DNA of 64,000 nucleotides from Mycobacterium sp. Root265 (GTDB taxonomy: Bacteria; Actinomycetota; Actinomycetes; Mycobacteriales; Mycobacteriaceae), in the NCBI RefSeq assembly GCF_001428895.1, contig NZ_LMJA01000030.1:62001-126000 (forward strand), in the 5' to 3' direction. Shown in pieces: positions 10,501-17,172 of this stretch (the stretch's first letter is position 1; the number at the start of each line of letters is the position of its first letter). The notes beneath the pieces are model-generated. The model was not told where the DNA came from. It made no database searches and saw only the letters and a list, made by a program, of their open reading frames with translations. The translations under genes were made by a program, and so were the position numbers.

Positions 10501-13500
10501 CACCATCCTGGGTCAGCTCGGGCTGGACAACCCGGTCAGCGCCGAGGAAACCGTCAGCGATGCCGATCTGATCGATCTGGTCACCACCGAGCTCGGCTCG
10601 GACTGGCCGCGTCTGGTGTCCCCGGTGTTCGACGCCCGCAAGGCCGTGGTGTTCGACGACCGGTGGGCAAGTGCCCGTGAGGATCTGGCCCGGTTCTGGC
10701 TGCTCGAAGAGAGCGAGATCGACGCCGACTGGGAGCGCCTGTCGCAGAGCTTCGAAGGTGCGGGCAACATCGTCGGCACCCAGGCCAGCTGGTGGCAGGG
10801 CCGGGCGCTGGCGTCCGGTCGCAACGTGCACGCCGCGCTGTACGGCCGCGCCGCCGCCGGTGCGGAGAACCCGGACAAGGGTGGCTACGCCAACGAAGTC
10901 GCCGTGGTGACGGGTGCCTCGAAGGGCTCCATCGCCGCATCGGTGGCCGCTCAGCTGCTGGAGGGTGGCGCGACCGTCATCGCCACCACCTCGCGGCTCG
11001 ATGACGACCGGCTGGCGTTCTACCGCACGCTCTACCGCGATCACGCCCGGTTCAACGCCACCCTGTGGGTGGTTCCGGCCAACATGGCGTCCTACTCGGA
11101 TATCGACGCACTCGTCGAGTGGGTCGGCAACGAGCAGACCGAGAACCTGGGCCCTAAGGCCATTCACCTCAAGGACGCGCAGAACCCGACGCTGCTGTTC
11201 CCCTTCGCCGCACCGCGTGTGGGTGGGGATCTCTCCGATGCGGGTGCGCGCTCCGAGATGGAGATGAAGGTCCTGCTGTGGGCCGTGCAGCGGCTCATCG
11301 CCGGCCTGTCGCACCTGGGCGCCGAGCGTGACATCGCCTCGCGTCTGCACGTGGTGCTGCCGGGCTCGCCCAACCGGGGCATGTTCGGTGGCGACGGCGC
11401 CTACGGCGAGGCCAAGGCCGCGCTCGATGCCGTGGTCACCCGCTGGAAGGCCGAATCCTCGTGGAGCCAGCGTGTTTCGCTGGCACACGCGCTGATCGGC
11501 TGGACCAAGGGCACCGGTCTGATGGGCCACAACGACGCCATCGTCGGCGCCGTCGAAGAGGCCGGTCTGACCACCTACACCACCGCCGAGATGGCCTCGA
11601 AGCTGTTGGCGCTGTGCAATATCGAATCCAAGGTCGCCGCCGCCCGTGCGCCGATCGAGGTCGATATGACCGGTGGTCTCGGTGAGATCGAGATCGACAT
11701 GGCCGAGCTGGCCGCCAAGGCCCGCGAGGAGATGTCCGCCGCGGCAACCGATGACGACGACGATGACGAGGCCGGAAAGATCCGCGCCCTGCCCTCGCCG
11801 CCGCGCGGGTACGCCGCCGCACCGCCGCCGGCCTGGGACGACCTCGACGTCGACCCCGCCGATCTGGTCGTGATCGTCGGTGGCGCCGAGCTCGGACCGT
11901 ACGGTTCTTCGCGGACCCGCTTCGAGATGGAGGTGTCCGGCGAGCTGTCGGCCGCCGGCGTCCTGGAGCTGGCGTGGACCACCGGGCTGGTCAAGTGGGA
12001 GGACGATCCCAAGCCGGGCTGGTACGACACCGAGACCGGTGATCTGGTCGATGAGGCCGAACTGGTCGAGCGCTACCACGATGCCGTGGTGGCCAAGGTC
12101 GGCATCCGCGAGTGGGTCGGCGACGGCTTCCTCGATGCCGATCACTCGGCGCCGCTGCTGGTGTCGGTGTTCCTGGAGAAGGACTTCACCTTCGTGGTGT
12201 CGTCGGAGACCGATGCCCGCGAGTTCGTGAAGTACGACCCGGAGCACACCCTGATCGCACCGGTCCCCGACAGTGCGGACTGGCAGGTCACCCGCAAGGC
12301 CGGCACCGAGATCCGGGTGCCGCGCAAGGTGAAGCTGTCGCGCACCGTCGGTGCCCAGATCCCGACCGGCTTCGACCCGCAGGTCTACGGCGTCACGCCG
12401 GACATGGCCAGCTCGATCGACCGGGTGGCGCTGTGGAACCTGGTGACGACGGTGGATGCATTCCTGTCGGCGGGCTTCAGCCCGGCCGAGCTGATGCGGT
12501 GGGTGCACCCGAGCCTGGTGGCCAGCACGCAGGGCACCGGCATGGGCGGTATGACGTCGATGCAGACCATGTACCACGGCAACCTGCTGGGCCGGAGCAA
12601 GCCGAACGACATCCTGCAGGAGGTACTGCCGAACGTCTTCGCAGGCCACGTCGTGCAGTCCTACATCGGCAGCTACGGCTCGATGATCCACCCGGTCGCG
12701 GCGTGCGCCACGGCGGCGGTGTCGGTCGAGGAGGGTGTCGACAAGATCCAGCTGGGCAAGGCCGAGTTCGTGATCGCCGGCGGCTACGACGACCTGACGC
12801 TGGAGGCCATCACCGGCTTCGGCGACATGTCGGCCACCGCCGACACCGAGGCCATGCGGGCCAAGGGCATCAGCGATTCGAAGTTCTCCCGCGCCAACGA
12901 TCGTCGCCGGCTCGGGTTCGTCGAATCCCAGGGCGGCGGAACGATTCTGCTGACCCGCGGTGACCTCGCGGTGCAGATGGGTCTGCCGGTGCTGGCCGTG
13001 GTGGCCTACGCCTCGTCCTTCGGCGACGGCGTGCACACCTCGATCCCGGCTCCGGGTCTCGGTGCCCTGAGCGCGGGTCGCGGTGGCAGCCAGTCCCGCC
13101 TGGCCCGTTCGCTGGCCAAGCTGGGTGTCGGTGCCGATGACATCGCGGTGATCTCGAAGCACGACACCTCGACGCTGGCCAATGACCCCAACGAGACCGA
13201 GCTGCACGAGCGGCTCGCGGCCTCGCTGGGACGCTCGAAGGGTGCCCCGCTGTTCGTGGTCAGCCAGAAGAGCCTCACCGGTCACGCCAAGGGTGGTGCC
13301 GCGGCCTTCCAGATGATGGGTCTGTGCCAGATCCTGCGCGACGGCGTCATCCCGCCCAACCGCAGCCTGGACTGCGTCGACGATGAGCTGAACCATGCCA
13401 AGCACTTCGTCTGGGTGCGGGAGCCCCTGCAGCTGGGGGAGAAGTTCCCGCTCAAGGCCGGTCTGGTGACCAGCCTCGGGTTCGGCCACGTGTCCGGTCT

Positions 13501-13756
13501 GGTGGCCCTGGTGCATCCGCAGGCGCTGCTGGCCGCATTGCCGGCCGATCAGCGTGCCGACTACCAGGCCCGGGCCAACACCCGTGTGCTGGACGGTCAG
13601 CGGCGGCTCGCCTCGGCGATCGCCGGTGGTCCCGCGCTGTACGAAAAGCCCGCCGATCGCCGGTTCGGCAGCGACACCCCGGAGAAGCGTCAGGAAGCGG
13701 CCATGCTGCTCAATCCCGACGCCCGCCTGGGTGCTGACGACCACTACTCGAAGTGA
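4526..13756 (+). CDS. fas: Type I multifunctional fatty acid synthase (FAS-I)
   Basis: This 3076-residue single-chain FAS-I makes C16-C26 acyl-CoAs from acetyl- and malonyl-CoA and supplies mycolate and membrane lipid synthesis. Domains in order: acyltransferase with GHSQG (Ser153); FMN enoyl reductase (GGRAGGHHSW near 571, GGGIGT near 605); MaoC-type dehydratase (GDHNPIHTD near 1232); malonyl/palmitoyl transferase with GHSVG (Ser1443); an Ala/Pro linker (about 1743-1773); ACP with likely phosphopantetheine Ser1815; ketoreductase (TGASKGS near 2128, Tyr2293 and Lys2297); ketosynthase (Cys2727, His2879, His2920). GTG at 4526 follows GAGGGAGA and gives the usual mycobacterial N-terminus. Length is close to the M. 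tuberculosis protein (3069). No phosphopantetheinyl transferase domain is fused; acpS follows. Confidence 0.98.
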   Translation: MTINEHDRVTAGSRNSLNEGSLSGAHALVDLLNAGEPYAVAFGGQGGAWLESLEELVSSAGIESELSELVGEAALLLEPVARELVVVRPIGFEPLQWVRALAAEEPLPDTKQLTTAAISGPGILLTQMAAIRALTRQGLDLMGTPPVAMAGHSQGILGVESLKAKGTRDAELLALLQLIGAAGSLISRRRGMVGRGDKTPMVSVTNVDPDRIAELLEEFSTDVRTVLPPVLSIRNGRRSVVITGTPEQLGRFELYCSKITEKEEAERKNKLRGGAVFSPVFNPVQVEVGFHTPRLADGVALVDRWAAQCGIDTELAHRMTESIFVSPIDWVADIEALHTAGARWIIDLGPADTVTRLTAPVIRGLGIGIVPAATRSGQRSLFTVGAVPEVPAPWTSYAPSTVTLPDGSVKLSTKFTRLTGRSPILLAGMTPTTVDAKIVAAAANAGHWSELAGGGQVTEKIFDDRVAELTELLEPGRAIQFNSLFLDPYLWKLQLGGKRLVQKARQSGAPIDGVVVTAGIPELDEAVALIEELNEIGITHVVFKPGTVDQIKSVIKIAAEVPGKDVIAHIEGGRAGGHHSWEDLDDLLLATYADLRKLSNITICVGGGIGTPERAADYLAGRWAEDYGFPLMPVDGILVGTAAMATLEATTSPAVKQLLVDTTGTDVWVGAGKAQGGMASGRSQLGADIHEIDNTASRCGRLLDEVAGDADAVAERRDEIIAAMADTAKPYFGDVSDMTYLQWLDRYVELAIGEGDSTADTKATDSPWLDITWRDRFEEMLKRAEARLHPSDSGPIDTLFAGDAESEALLEHPAAAVDTLLNRYPDAEDIKLHPADVPFFTTLCKTPGKPVNFVPVIDKDVRRWWRSDSLWQAHDARYTADQVCIIPGTAAVAGITRVDEPVGDLLDRFEQAAIDEVVASGAVAVPVVSRRQANAAVTGPIAVVLDSPDVLWAGRTAINPVHRIGAPSEWQVNENRSAVHPSTGSRLELTEAGVTLSVPLSDIWIEIKLTLPAATVNGGMPVVTTEDAAAAMRAVLAIAAGVDGVDALPTVVEGTATVTVDWDPEEVADHTGVTATFGAPLAPGLTLVPDALVGRCWPAVFATIGSAATDAGFPVIEGLLSLVHLDHAAHLLAPMPTTESELTVTATASEAVDTEVGRVVPVSVLITDAEGTELARLEERFAIRGRTGAVELEDPVRAGGAMTDNATDTPRRRRRDVTLTAPTDMSAFAVVSGDHNPIHTDRAAALLAGLKGPIVHGMWLSAAAQHVVTATDGRATPPARLVGWTSRFLGMVLPGDEIEFRVDRVGIDRGAEIIEVTAKVAGDLVMAATAQLAAPKTVYAFPGQGIQHKGMGMEVRARSKAARKVWDIADKFTRDTLGFSVLHVVKDNPTSLIASGVHYHHPEGVLYLTQFTQVAMATVAAAQVAEMREQGAFVEGAIACGHSVGEYTALACVSGVYELPALLEVVFHRGSKMHDIVPRDEKGRSNYRLAAIRPSQIDLPDDDVTAFVEEISVRTGEFLQIVNFNLRGSQYAIAGTVRGLEALEEEIERRREISGGKRSFILVPGIDVPFHSEVLRVGVADFRRSLERVMPTDADPDLLVGKYIPNLVPRPFTLDRDFIQEIRDLVPAEPLDEILADYDTWRNERPRELMRKIVIELLAWQFASPVRWIETQDLLFIEEAAGGLGVERFVEIGVKTAPTVAGLATNTLKLPEYSHNTTEVLNAERDAAVLFATDTDPEPEEDVSAPEPSAAAAPAAAAPAAAPAPAAAPSGGPRPDDIGFDAADATLVLIALAAKMRPDQIEALDSIESITDGASSRRNQMLVDLGSELNLGAIDGAAEADLAGLKSQVTKLARTYKPFGPVLSDSINDQLRTVFGPSGKRPAYITERVSKTWELGPGWAKHVTAEVALGTREGSSVRGGNMGGLHEGALADAASVDKVIDAAVQAVGARKGVAVSLPSSGAAGGGVVDSAALGEFAEQVTGPNGVLANAARTILGQLGLDNPVSAEETVSDADLIDLVTTELGSDWPRLVSPVFDARKAVVFDDRWASAREDLARFWLLEESEIDADWERLSQSFEGAGNIVGTQASWWQGRALASGRNVHAALYGRAAAGAENPDKGGYANEVAVVTGASKGSIAASVAAQLLEGGATVIATTSRLDDDRLAFYRTLYRDHARFNATLWVVPANMASYSDIDALVEWVGNEQTENLGPKAIHLKDAQNPTLLFPFAAPRVGGDLSDAGARSEMEMKVLLWAVQRLIAGLSHLGAERDIASRLHVVLPGSPNRGMFGGDGAYGEAKAALDAVVTRWKAESSWSQRVSLAHALIGWTKGTGLMGHNDAIVGAVEEAGLTTYTTAEMASKLLALCNIESKVAAARAPIEVDMTGGLGEIEIDMAELAAKAREEMSAAATDDDDDDEAGKIRALPSPPRGYAAAPPPAWDDLDVDPADLVVIVGGAELGPYGSSRTRFEMEVSGELSAAGVLELAWTTGLVKWEDDPKPGWYDTETGDLVDEAELVERYHDAVVAKVGIREWVGDGFLDADHSAPLLVSVFLEKDFTFVVSSETDAREFVKYDPEHTLIAPVPDSADWQVTRKAGTEIRVPRKVKLSRTVGAQIPTGFDPQVYGVTPDMASSIDRVALWNLVTTVDAFLSAGFSPAELMRWVHPSLVASTQGTGMGGMTSMQTMYHGNLLGRSKPNDILQEVLPNVFAGHVVQSYIGSYGSMIHPVAACATAAVSVEEGVDKIQLGKAEFVIAGGYDDLTLEAITGFGDMSATADTEAMRAKGISDSKFSRANDRRRLGFVESQGGGTILLTRGDLAVQMGLPVLAVVAYASSFGDGVHTSIPAPGLGALSAGRGGSQSRLARSLAKLGVGADDIAVISKHDTSTLANDPNETELHERLAASLGRSKGAPLFVVSQKSLTGHAKGGAAAFQMMGLCQILRDGVIPPNRSLDCVDDELNHAKHFVWVREPLQLGEKFPLKAGLVTSLGFGHVSGLVALVHPQALLAALPADQRADYQARANTRVLDGQRRLASAIAGGPALYEKPADRRFGSDTPEKRQEAAMLLNPDARLGADDHYSK

Positions 13757-13785
13757 CGGAAAGCGAGTCGGATAGCGTCTCCGGA

Positions 13786-14175
13786 ATGGGCATTGTTGGG
13801 GTAGGGATCGACCTGGTGTCGATTCCGGATTTCGCCGAGCAGGTTGACCAGCCTGGCACCGTTTTCGCCGAGACCTTCACGCCGGGGGAGAGGCGCGACG
13901 CCGCGGACAAGAGTTCGTCGGCGGCGCGTCACCTCGCGGCGCGGTGGGCGGCCAAGGAAGCGGTGATCAAGGCCTGGTCGGGGTCGCGCTTCTCGAAGCG
14001 GCCGATGCTGCCGGAGGGGATCCACCGCGACATCGAGGTGGTCACCGATATGTGGGGTCGTCCGAAGGTGCGGTTGTCCGGCGCCATCGCCGAGCATCTC
14101 AAGGATGTGACGATCCACCTGTCGCTGACCCACGAGGCCGATACCGCTGCCGCGGTCGCCGTTCTCGAAGCTTGA
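13786..14175 (+). CDS. acpS: Holo-ACP synthase (4'-phosphopantetheinyl transferase)
   Basis: This enzyme transfers phosphopantetheine from CoA to the ACP serine of FAS-I, matching its position directly after fas. The 129-residue product starts MGIVGVGIDLVSIPDF, with Asp9 as the Mg ligand, and has the second motif WAAKEAVIKAW with its catalytic Glu near residue 59. An in-frame GTG at 13753 overlaps the fas stop (GTGA) and would add 11 residues. I chose the ATG because it matches the known mycobacterial N-terminus, although neither start has a strong ribosome site. Co-transcription with fas is very likely. Confidence 0.95.
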   Translation: MGIVGVGIDLVSIPDFAEQVDQPGTVFAETFTPGERRDAADKSSSAARHLAARWAAKEAVIKAWSGSRFSKRPMLPEGIHRDIEVVTDMWGRPKVRLSGAIAEHLKDVTIHLSLTHEADTAAAVAVLEA

Positions 14176-14180
14176 TCCCG

Positions 14181-14216
14181 CGAGCGTGCGTGTCCGAGGC
14201 CGGACACGCACGCTCG
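14181..14216 (+). terminator. Perfect hairpin downstream of fas-acpS
   Basis: A perfect 16-bp stem (14181-14196 with 14201-14216) and AGGC loop begins 5 bases after the acpS stop. There is no T-run, as is common for mycobacterial terminators. The half-arm GCACGCTCGTG (14208-14218) recurs as a direct repeat at 14230-14240. Confidence 0.7.
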
Positions 14217-14329
14217 TGCAGGAGTTTGCGCACGCTCGTGAGCGAGCGGCCATGCCGGGAGCTCGGACCTGCTGCATGGTCATACGTTCCTACGTGGCTT
14301 CAGTCTGGCCACGGGTGGACCGTGTGGAG

Positions 14330-14408
14330 CTGAAGCGGTGTACGTGATCCGGCAGAGAGACGTACACGGTTTCAGTTTCGAACGGTGGGGTGCGAACTGA
14401 CTGAAACC
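14330..14408. repeat. Overlapping inverted repeats upstream of the peptidase gene
   Basis: Two inverted repeats share a strand. The first pairs 14330-14344 with 14361-14375 (13 of 15 positions). The second is GGTTTCAGT (14368-14376) facing ACTGAAACC (14400-14408), with an inner TTCG/CGAA pair. Because 14368-14375 takes part in both, the folds are mutually exclusive. This may be an RNA switch, an operator set or a small palindromic element; function is unknown. Confidence 0.4.
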
Positions 14409-14453
14409 TGGTTGGCGCCCGGCCAGGTGTGCGCCGCGGGCTAGCCTTGAGCC

Positions 14454-15794
14454 ATGACCGATGTTGCCGCGCGTGTCCAGGAACTGCTGCCCTCGGTGCG
14501 TGCCGATCTCGAAGAGCTGGTGCGCATCGAATCCGTGTGGGCCGACCCAGCGCGCCGGCCCGAGGTGCAGCGCAGCGCGGAGCTGACGGCGAAGTTGTTG
14601 TCGCAGGCCGGTTTCGGTGATGTCCGTACGGTGTCCGAAGGCGGTGCGCCCGCGGTCATCGCCCGCCACCCGGCCCCCGAGGGCGCCCCTACGGTGCTGC
14701 TGTACGCCCATCACGATGTGCAGCCCGAGGGCAACAGTGCGCAGTGGCACTCACCCCCGTTCGAGCCGACCGAACGTGACGGCCGGTTGTACGGCCGCGG
14801 CACCGCCGACGACAAGGCCGGTATCGCAACGCATCTGGCGGCGTTCCGGGCGTTCGGCGGCAACCCGCCGGTGGGTGTGACCGTCTTCGTCGAAGGCGAG
14901 GAAGAATCCGGTTCACCGTCGTTGCCCGCGCTGCTGGACGCCCATCGCGACCTGCTGGCGGCGGACGTCATCATCATTGCCGACTCGGACAACTGGGGTG
15001 TCGACATCCCCGCGCTGACAGTCTCATTGCGCGGTCTGGCCGATTGCGTGGTCGAGGTGGCCACCCTGGACCACGGGCTGCACTCCGGGCTGTGGGGCGG
15101 TGTGGTGCCCGACGCGCTGAGCGCGCTGATCCGGCTACTGGCCAGCCTGCACGATGACGAAGGCAACGTCGCCGTCGCCGGCCTGTACCAGGCGAGCGCC
15201 GCCGACGTCGAGTTCAGCGAGGAGCGGGTGCGGGCCGACTCCGGTCTGCTCGACGGTGTCCAGCAGATCGGCTCCGGGCCGGTGGTGCAACGGATGTGGG
15301 CGCGCCCGGCCATCACCGTCATCGGTATCGACACCACGCCCATCGACAAGGCGTCCAACACCCTGGTGCCCAGTGCCCGGGCCAAGGTGAGCATGCGGGT
15401 GGCCCCCGGCGGCGACGCCCGGGCGCACCTCGCGGCACTGACACGGCACCTGGAGGCGCACGCGCCGTGGGGCGCGAAGGTCAACGTCACACCCGGCGAT
15501 GTGGGGCAGCCGTACGCCATCGACGCGACCGGCCCGGTGTATGACGCTGCCCGGCAGGCCTTTCAGATCGCTTGGGGCCGCGAGCCGATCGACATGGGGA
15601 TGGGCGGGTCGATTCCGTTCATCGCCGAGTTCGCCGCCGCGTTCCCGGACGCCAAGATCCTCGTCACCGGGGTGGAGGATCCGGGCACCCAGGCGCACAG
15701 CATCAACGAGAGCCTGCACCTCGGGGTGCTGGAGCGGGCGGCGACCTCGGAGGCGCTGTTCCTGGAGGCGCTGGGGAAGGCCTCAGACCGATAG
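14454..15794 (+). CDS. M20 family zinc dipeptidase
   Basis: This is a 446-residue cytosolic metallopeptidase of the M20 (ArgE/DapE/CPG2) family, orthologous by position to M. tuberculosis Rv2522c. Metal and catalytic landmarks are present: [10 protein letters not shown] (His86, Asp88), RGTADDKAG (bridging Asp119), EGEEESGS (147-154, general-base and metal Glu), DSDNWG, and a C-terminal ligand region around GTQAHS. The dimerisation lid domain lies in the middle. The substrate is probably a dipeptide, but amidohydrolase activity on N-acyl amino acids is possible. Its 3' end overlaps the convergent bcp gene by 12 bases. Confidence 0.9.
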   Translation: MTDVAARVQELLPSVRADLEELVRIESVWADPARRPEVQRSAELTAKLLSQAGFGDVRTVSEGGAPAVIARHPAPEGAPTVLLYAHHDVQPEGNSAQWHSPPFEPTERDGRLYGRGTADDKAGIATHLAAFRAFGGNPPVGVTVFVEGEEESGSPSLPALLDAHRDLLAADVIIIADSDNWGVDIPALTVSLRGLADCVVEVATLDHGLHSGLWGGVVPDALSALIRLLASLHDDEGNVAVAGLYQASAADVEFSEERVRADSGLLDGVQQIGSGPVVQRMWARPAITVIGIDTTPIDKASNTLVPSARAKVSMRVAPGGDARAHLAALTRHLEAHAPWGAKVNVTPGDVGQPYAIDATGPVYDAARQAFQIAWGREPIDMGMGGSIPFIAEFAAAFPDAKILVTGVEDPGTQAHSINESLHLGVLERAATSEALFLEALGKASDR

Positions 15795-16256
15795 GTCGCG
15801 GCGCAGCTTGGCGACGTGGCCGGTGGCCTTCACGTTGTACTGCGCGACCTCCACGACACCCTTCTCGTCGACCAGGAAGGTCGACCGGATGACACCCTGC
15901 ACCGTCTTGCCGTACATGGACTTCTCACCGAAGGCGCCCCAGGCGGTCAGCACCTTCTTGTCCGGGTCGGACAGCAGCGGGAACGTCAGGCCCTCGGCGT
16001 CGCGGAATTTTGCCAGCTTCTCGGGCTTGTCGGGGGAGATGCCGATGACGTCGAGTCCGGCGTCGTTGAGCTCGGCGAGACTGTCCCGGAAATCGCAGGC
16101 CTGCTTGGTGCAACCCGGGGTCGACGCCGCCGGGTAGAAGTACACGATCACCTTGCGGCCTGTGAAGTCGGACAGCTTGACGGTGTTGCCGTCTGCATCG
16201 GGGAGGCTGAAGGCGGGTGCCTTGTCGCCGACTGCCAGCCGCGGGGTCTGTGCCAT
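15783..16256 (-). CDS. bcp: Thiol peroxidase, Bcp/PrxQ-type peroxiredoxin
   Basis: This 157-residue thioredoxin-fold peroxidase reduces hydrogen peroxide and organic hydroperoxides in the cytosol. The peroxidatic cysteine lies in [12 protein letters not shown] (Cys49), with Cys54 five residues on as the resolving cysteine, the PrxQ pattern. Length is normal for the family. It is convergent with the M20 peptidase gene and divergent from the DUF3618 gene, the same order as M. tuberculosis Rv2520c-Rv2522c. Confidence 0.95.
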   Translation of the reverse strand: MAQTPRLAVGDKAPAFSLPDADGNTVKLSDFTGRKVIVYFYPAASTPGCTKQACDFRDSLAELNDAGLDVIGISPDKPEKLAKFRDAEGLTFPLLSDPDKKVLTAWGAFGEKSMYGKTVQGVIRSTFLVDEKGVVEVAQYNVKATGHVAKLRRDLSV

Positions 16257-16348
16257 GCGTCGTATACGCCTTTCTCGTCGACCGGGGCAGCGTGGTCGGC
16301 TCCGGCTGCTCTAGGGTAATTCGGTACGCCGACAACATGGAGGACACA

Positions 16349-16576
16349 GTGGCTGATCGGGATCCCGAGGCGATCAAGAAGGACATCGACCAGGCTCGTG
16401 ATCAGCTGGCCGCGACGGTGGACACCCTCGCCGTACGCGCGAATCCTCAGCGCCTCGCCGACGATGCCAAGGCAAAGGTCGTGGCGTTTGTGACGAAGCC
16501 GCCGGTGCTGGTGTCGCTGGCGGGCGTAGGCACCGTCGTCGTGGTGTTGGTGATCCGCCGGATCAGGCGCCGCTGA
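16349..16576 (+). CDS. DUF3618 small membrane protein
   Basis: This 75-residue protein has an N-terminal charged helix (DRDPEAIKKDIDQARDQLAA), the DUF3618 signature, then one membrane helix near residues 50-70 and a basic tail. GTG at 16349 follows GGAGGA at ideal spacing and gives the same length I recall for the M. tuberculosis counterpart Rv2520c; an ATG at 16337 sits in that ribosome site and is less likely. The function of the family is unknown. A TAGGGT -10-like element lies at 16312-16317. Confidence 0.85.
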   Translation: MADRDPEAIKKDIDQARDQLAATVDTLAVRANPQRLADDAKAKVVAFVTKPPVLVSLAGVGTVVVVLVIRRIRRR

Positions 16577-16742
16577 CGCTGTTGTAGCGGCGGCGACGCG
16601 GTCGCAGCCAGTTCGGCAGCGACACAGTGGGCGGGTTCGCGGTCCGGCCGAGGCGACTGCAGCTGATGACCGTGGCGACGCCCTCCGGCGGCGCGCCCTC
16701 CGGCATGGCGGCCGAGGAGCTCGGTGCGCTCTCGACTGACAT
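16563..16742 (-). CDS. Small protein of unknown function (59 aa)
   Basis: An ATG at 16742 on the reverse strand opens 59 codons ending in TGA at 16563, overlapping the end of the convergent DUF3618 gene by 14 bases. GAGG lies 9 bases before the ATG. The N-terminal half is Ser/Pro/Ala-rich; the C-terminus is basic and aromatic (LPNWLRPRRRRYNSVSGA). Codons mostly end in G or C. No domain is recognised. It fills what would otherwise be an empty stretch and looks more gene-like than the competing frames. Confidence 0.5.
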   Translation of the reverse strand: MSVESAPSSSAAMPEGAPPEGVATVISCSRLGRTANPPTVSLPNWLRPRRRRYNSVSGA

Positions 16743-17172
16743 CAGCTAATACCTCGTTTCGCACTTCGGTGGTGCGCTGCATCCGGCTCACGATGCTGTG
16801 CAGCTAACTTGACCCTAGCACGCCGACGGGCCCTCGGCTGCACTTCTCATCACGCATCTACCTGCATATTTGCGTTCCGCAGCTACTTTTTCGTCCCGCG
16901 TCATCCGCAAGAAAACCACCGTGAGGGTCTGTTCCAGCACATCTGCCAGGCTTTTCGTGGTGTTTGCAGGACTAATTGACGTCAGCGTTGGTGGCAACCG
17001 TAGCACCGGCGCCGAGACGCTGGCGGCGATTACAGGTGAAGATCGCGTTACCGGAACGAGCACCAAGAGATCTGCCGAGTGGCGAATTCTTGCGATCTTG
17101 ATACAGGTAGCGAATAGAGTCTTGACTCAGCGTCCCTGTCGGGGGAGACGCCGGGATTGACGGGACGCCCTC
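16743..17172. other. Intergenic region upstream of the glycoside hydrolase gene
   Basis: About 430 bases of lower GC. Short frames on both strands have neither ribosome sites nor domains. A TAGAGT hexamer (near 17115) with TTGCGA about 19 bases upstream may be the hydrolase promoter. ACTAATTGACG at 16971-16981 recurs at 19536-19546. Nothing else was recognised. Confidence 0.5.

Noticed and set aside
10064-13744. Open frame of over 1200 codons antisense to fas
   Set aside because: It lies wholly inside fas on the opposite strand, shows His/Gly/Arg-rich composition typical of high-GC shadow frames and has no domain.
13753-13785. Upstream GTG start of acpS overlapping the fas stop
   Set aside because: Coupling geometry is attractive, but the added residues (TESESDSVSG) are not expected in AcpS; kept only as an alternative.
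16815-17160. Short frames on both strands before the glycosidase gene
   Set aside because: They lack ribosome sites and recognisable sequence; the region is AT-richer and more likely regulatory.
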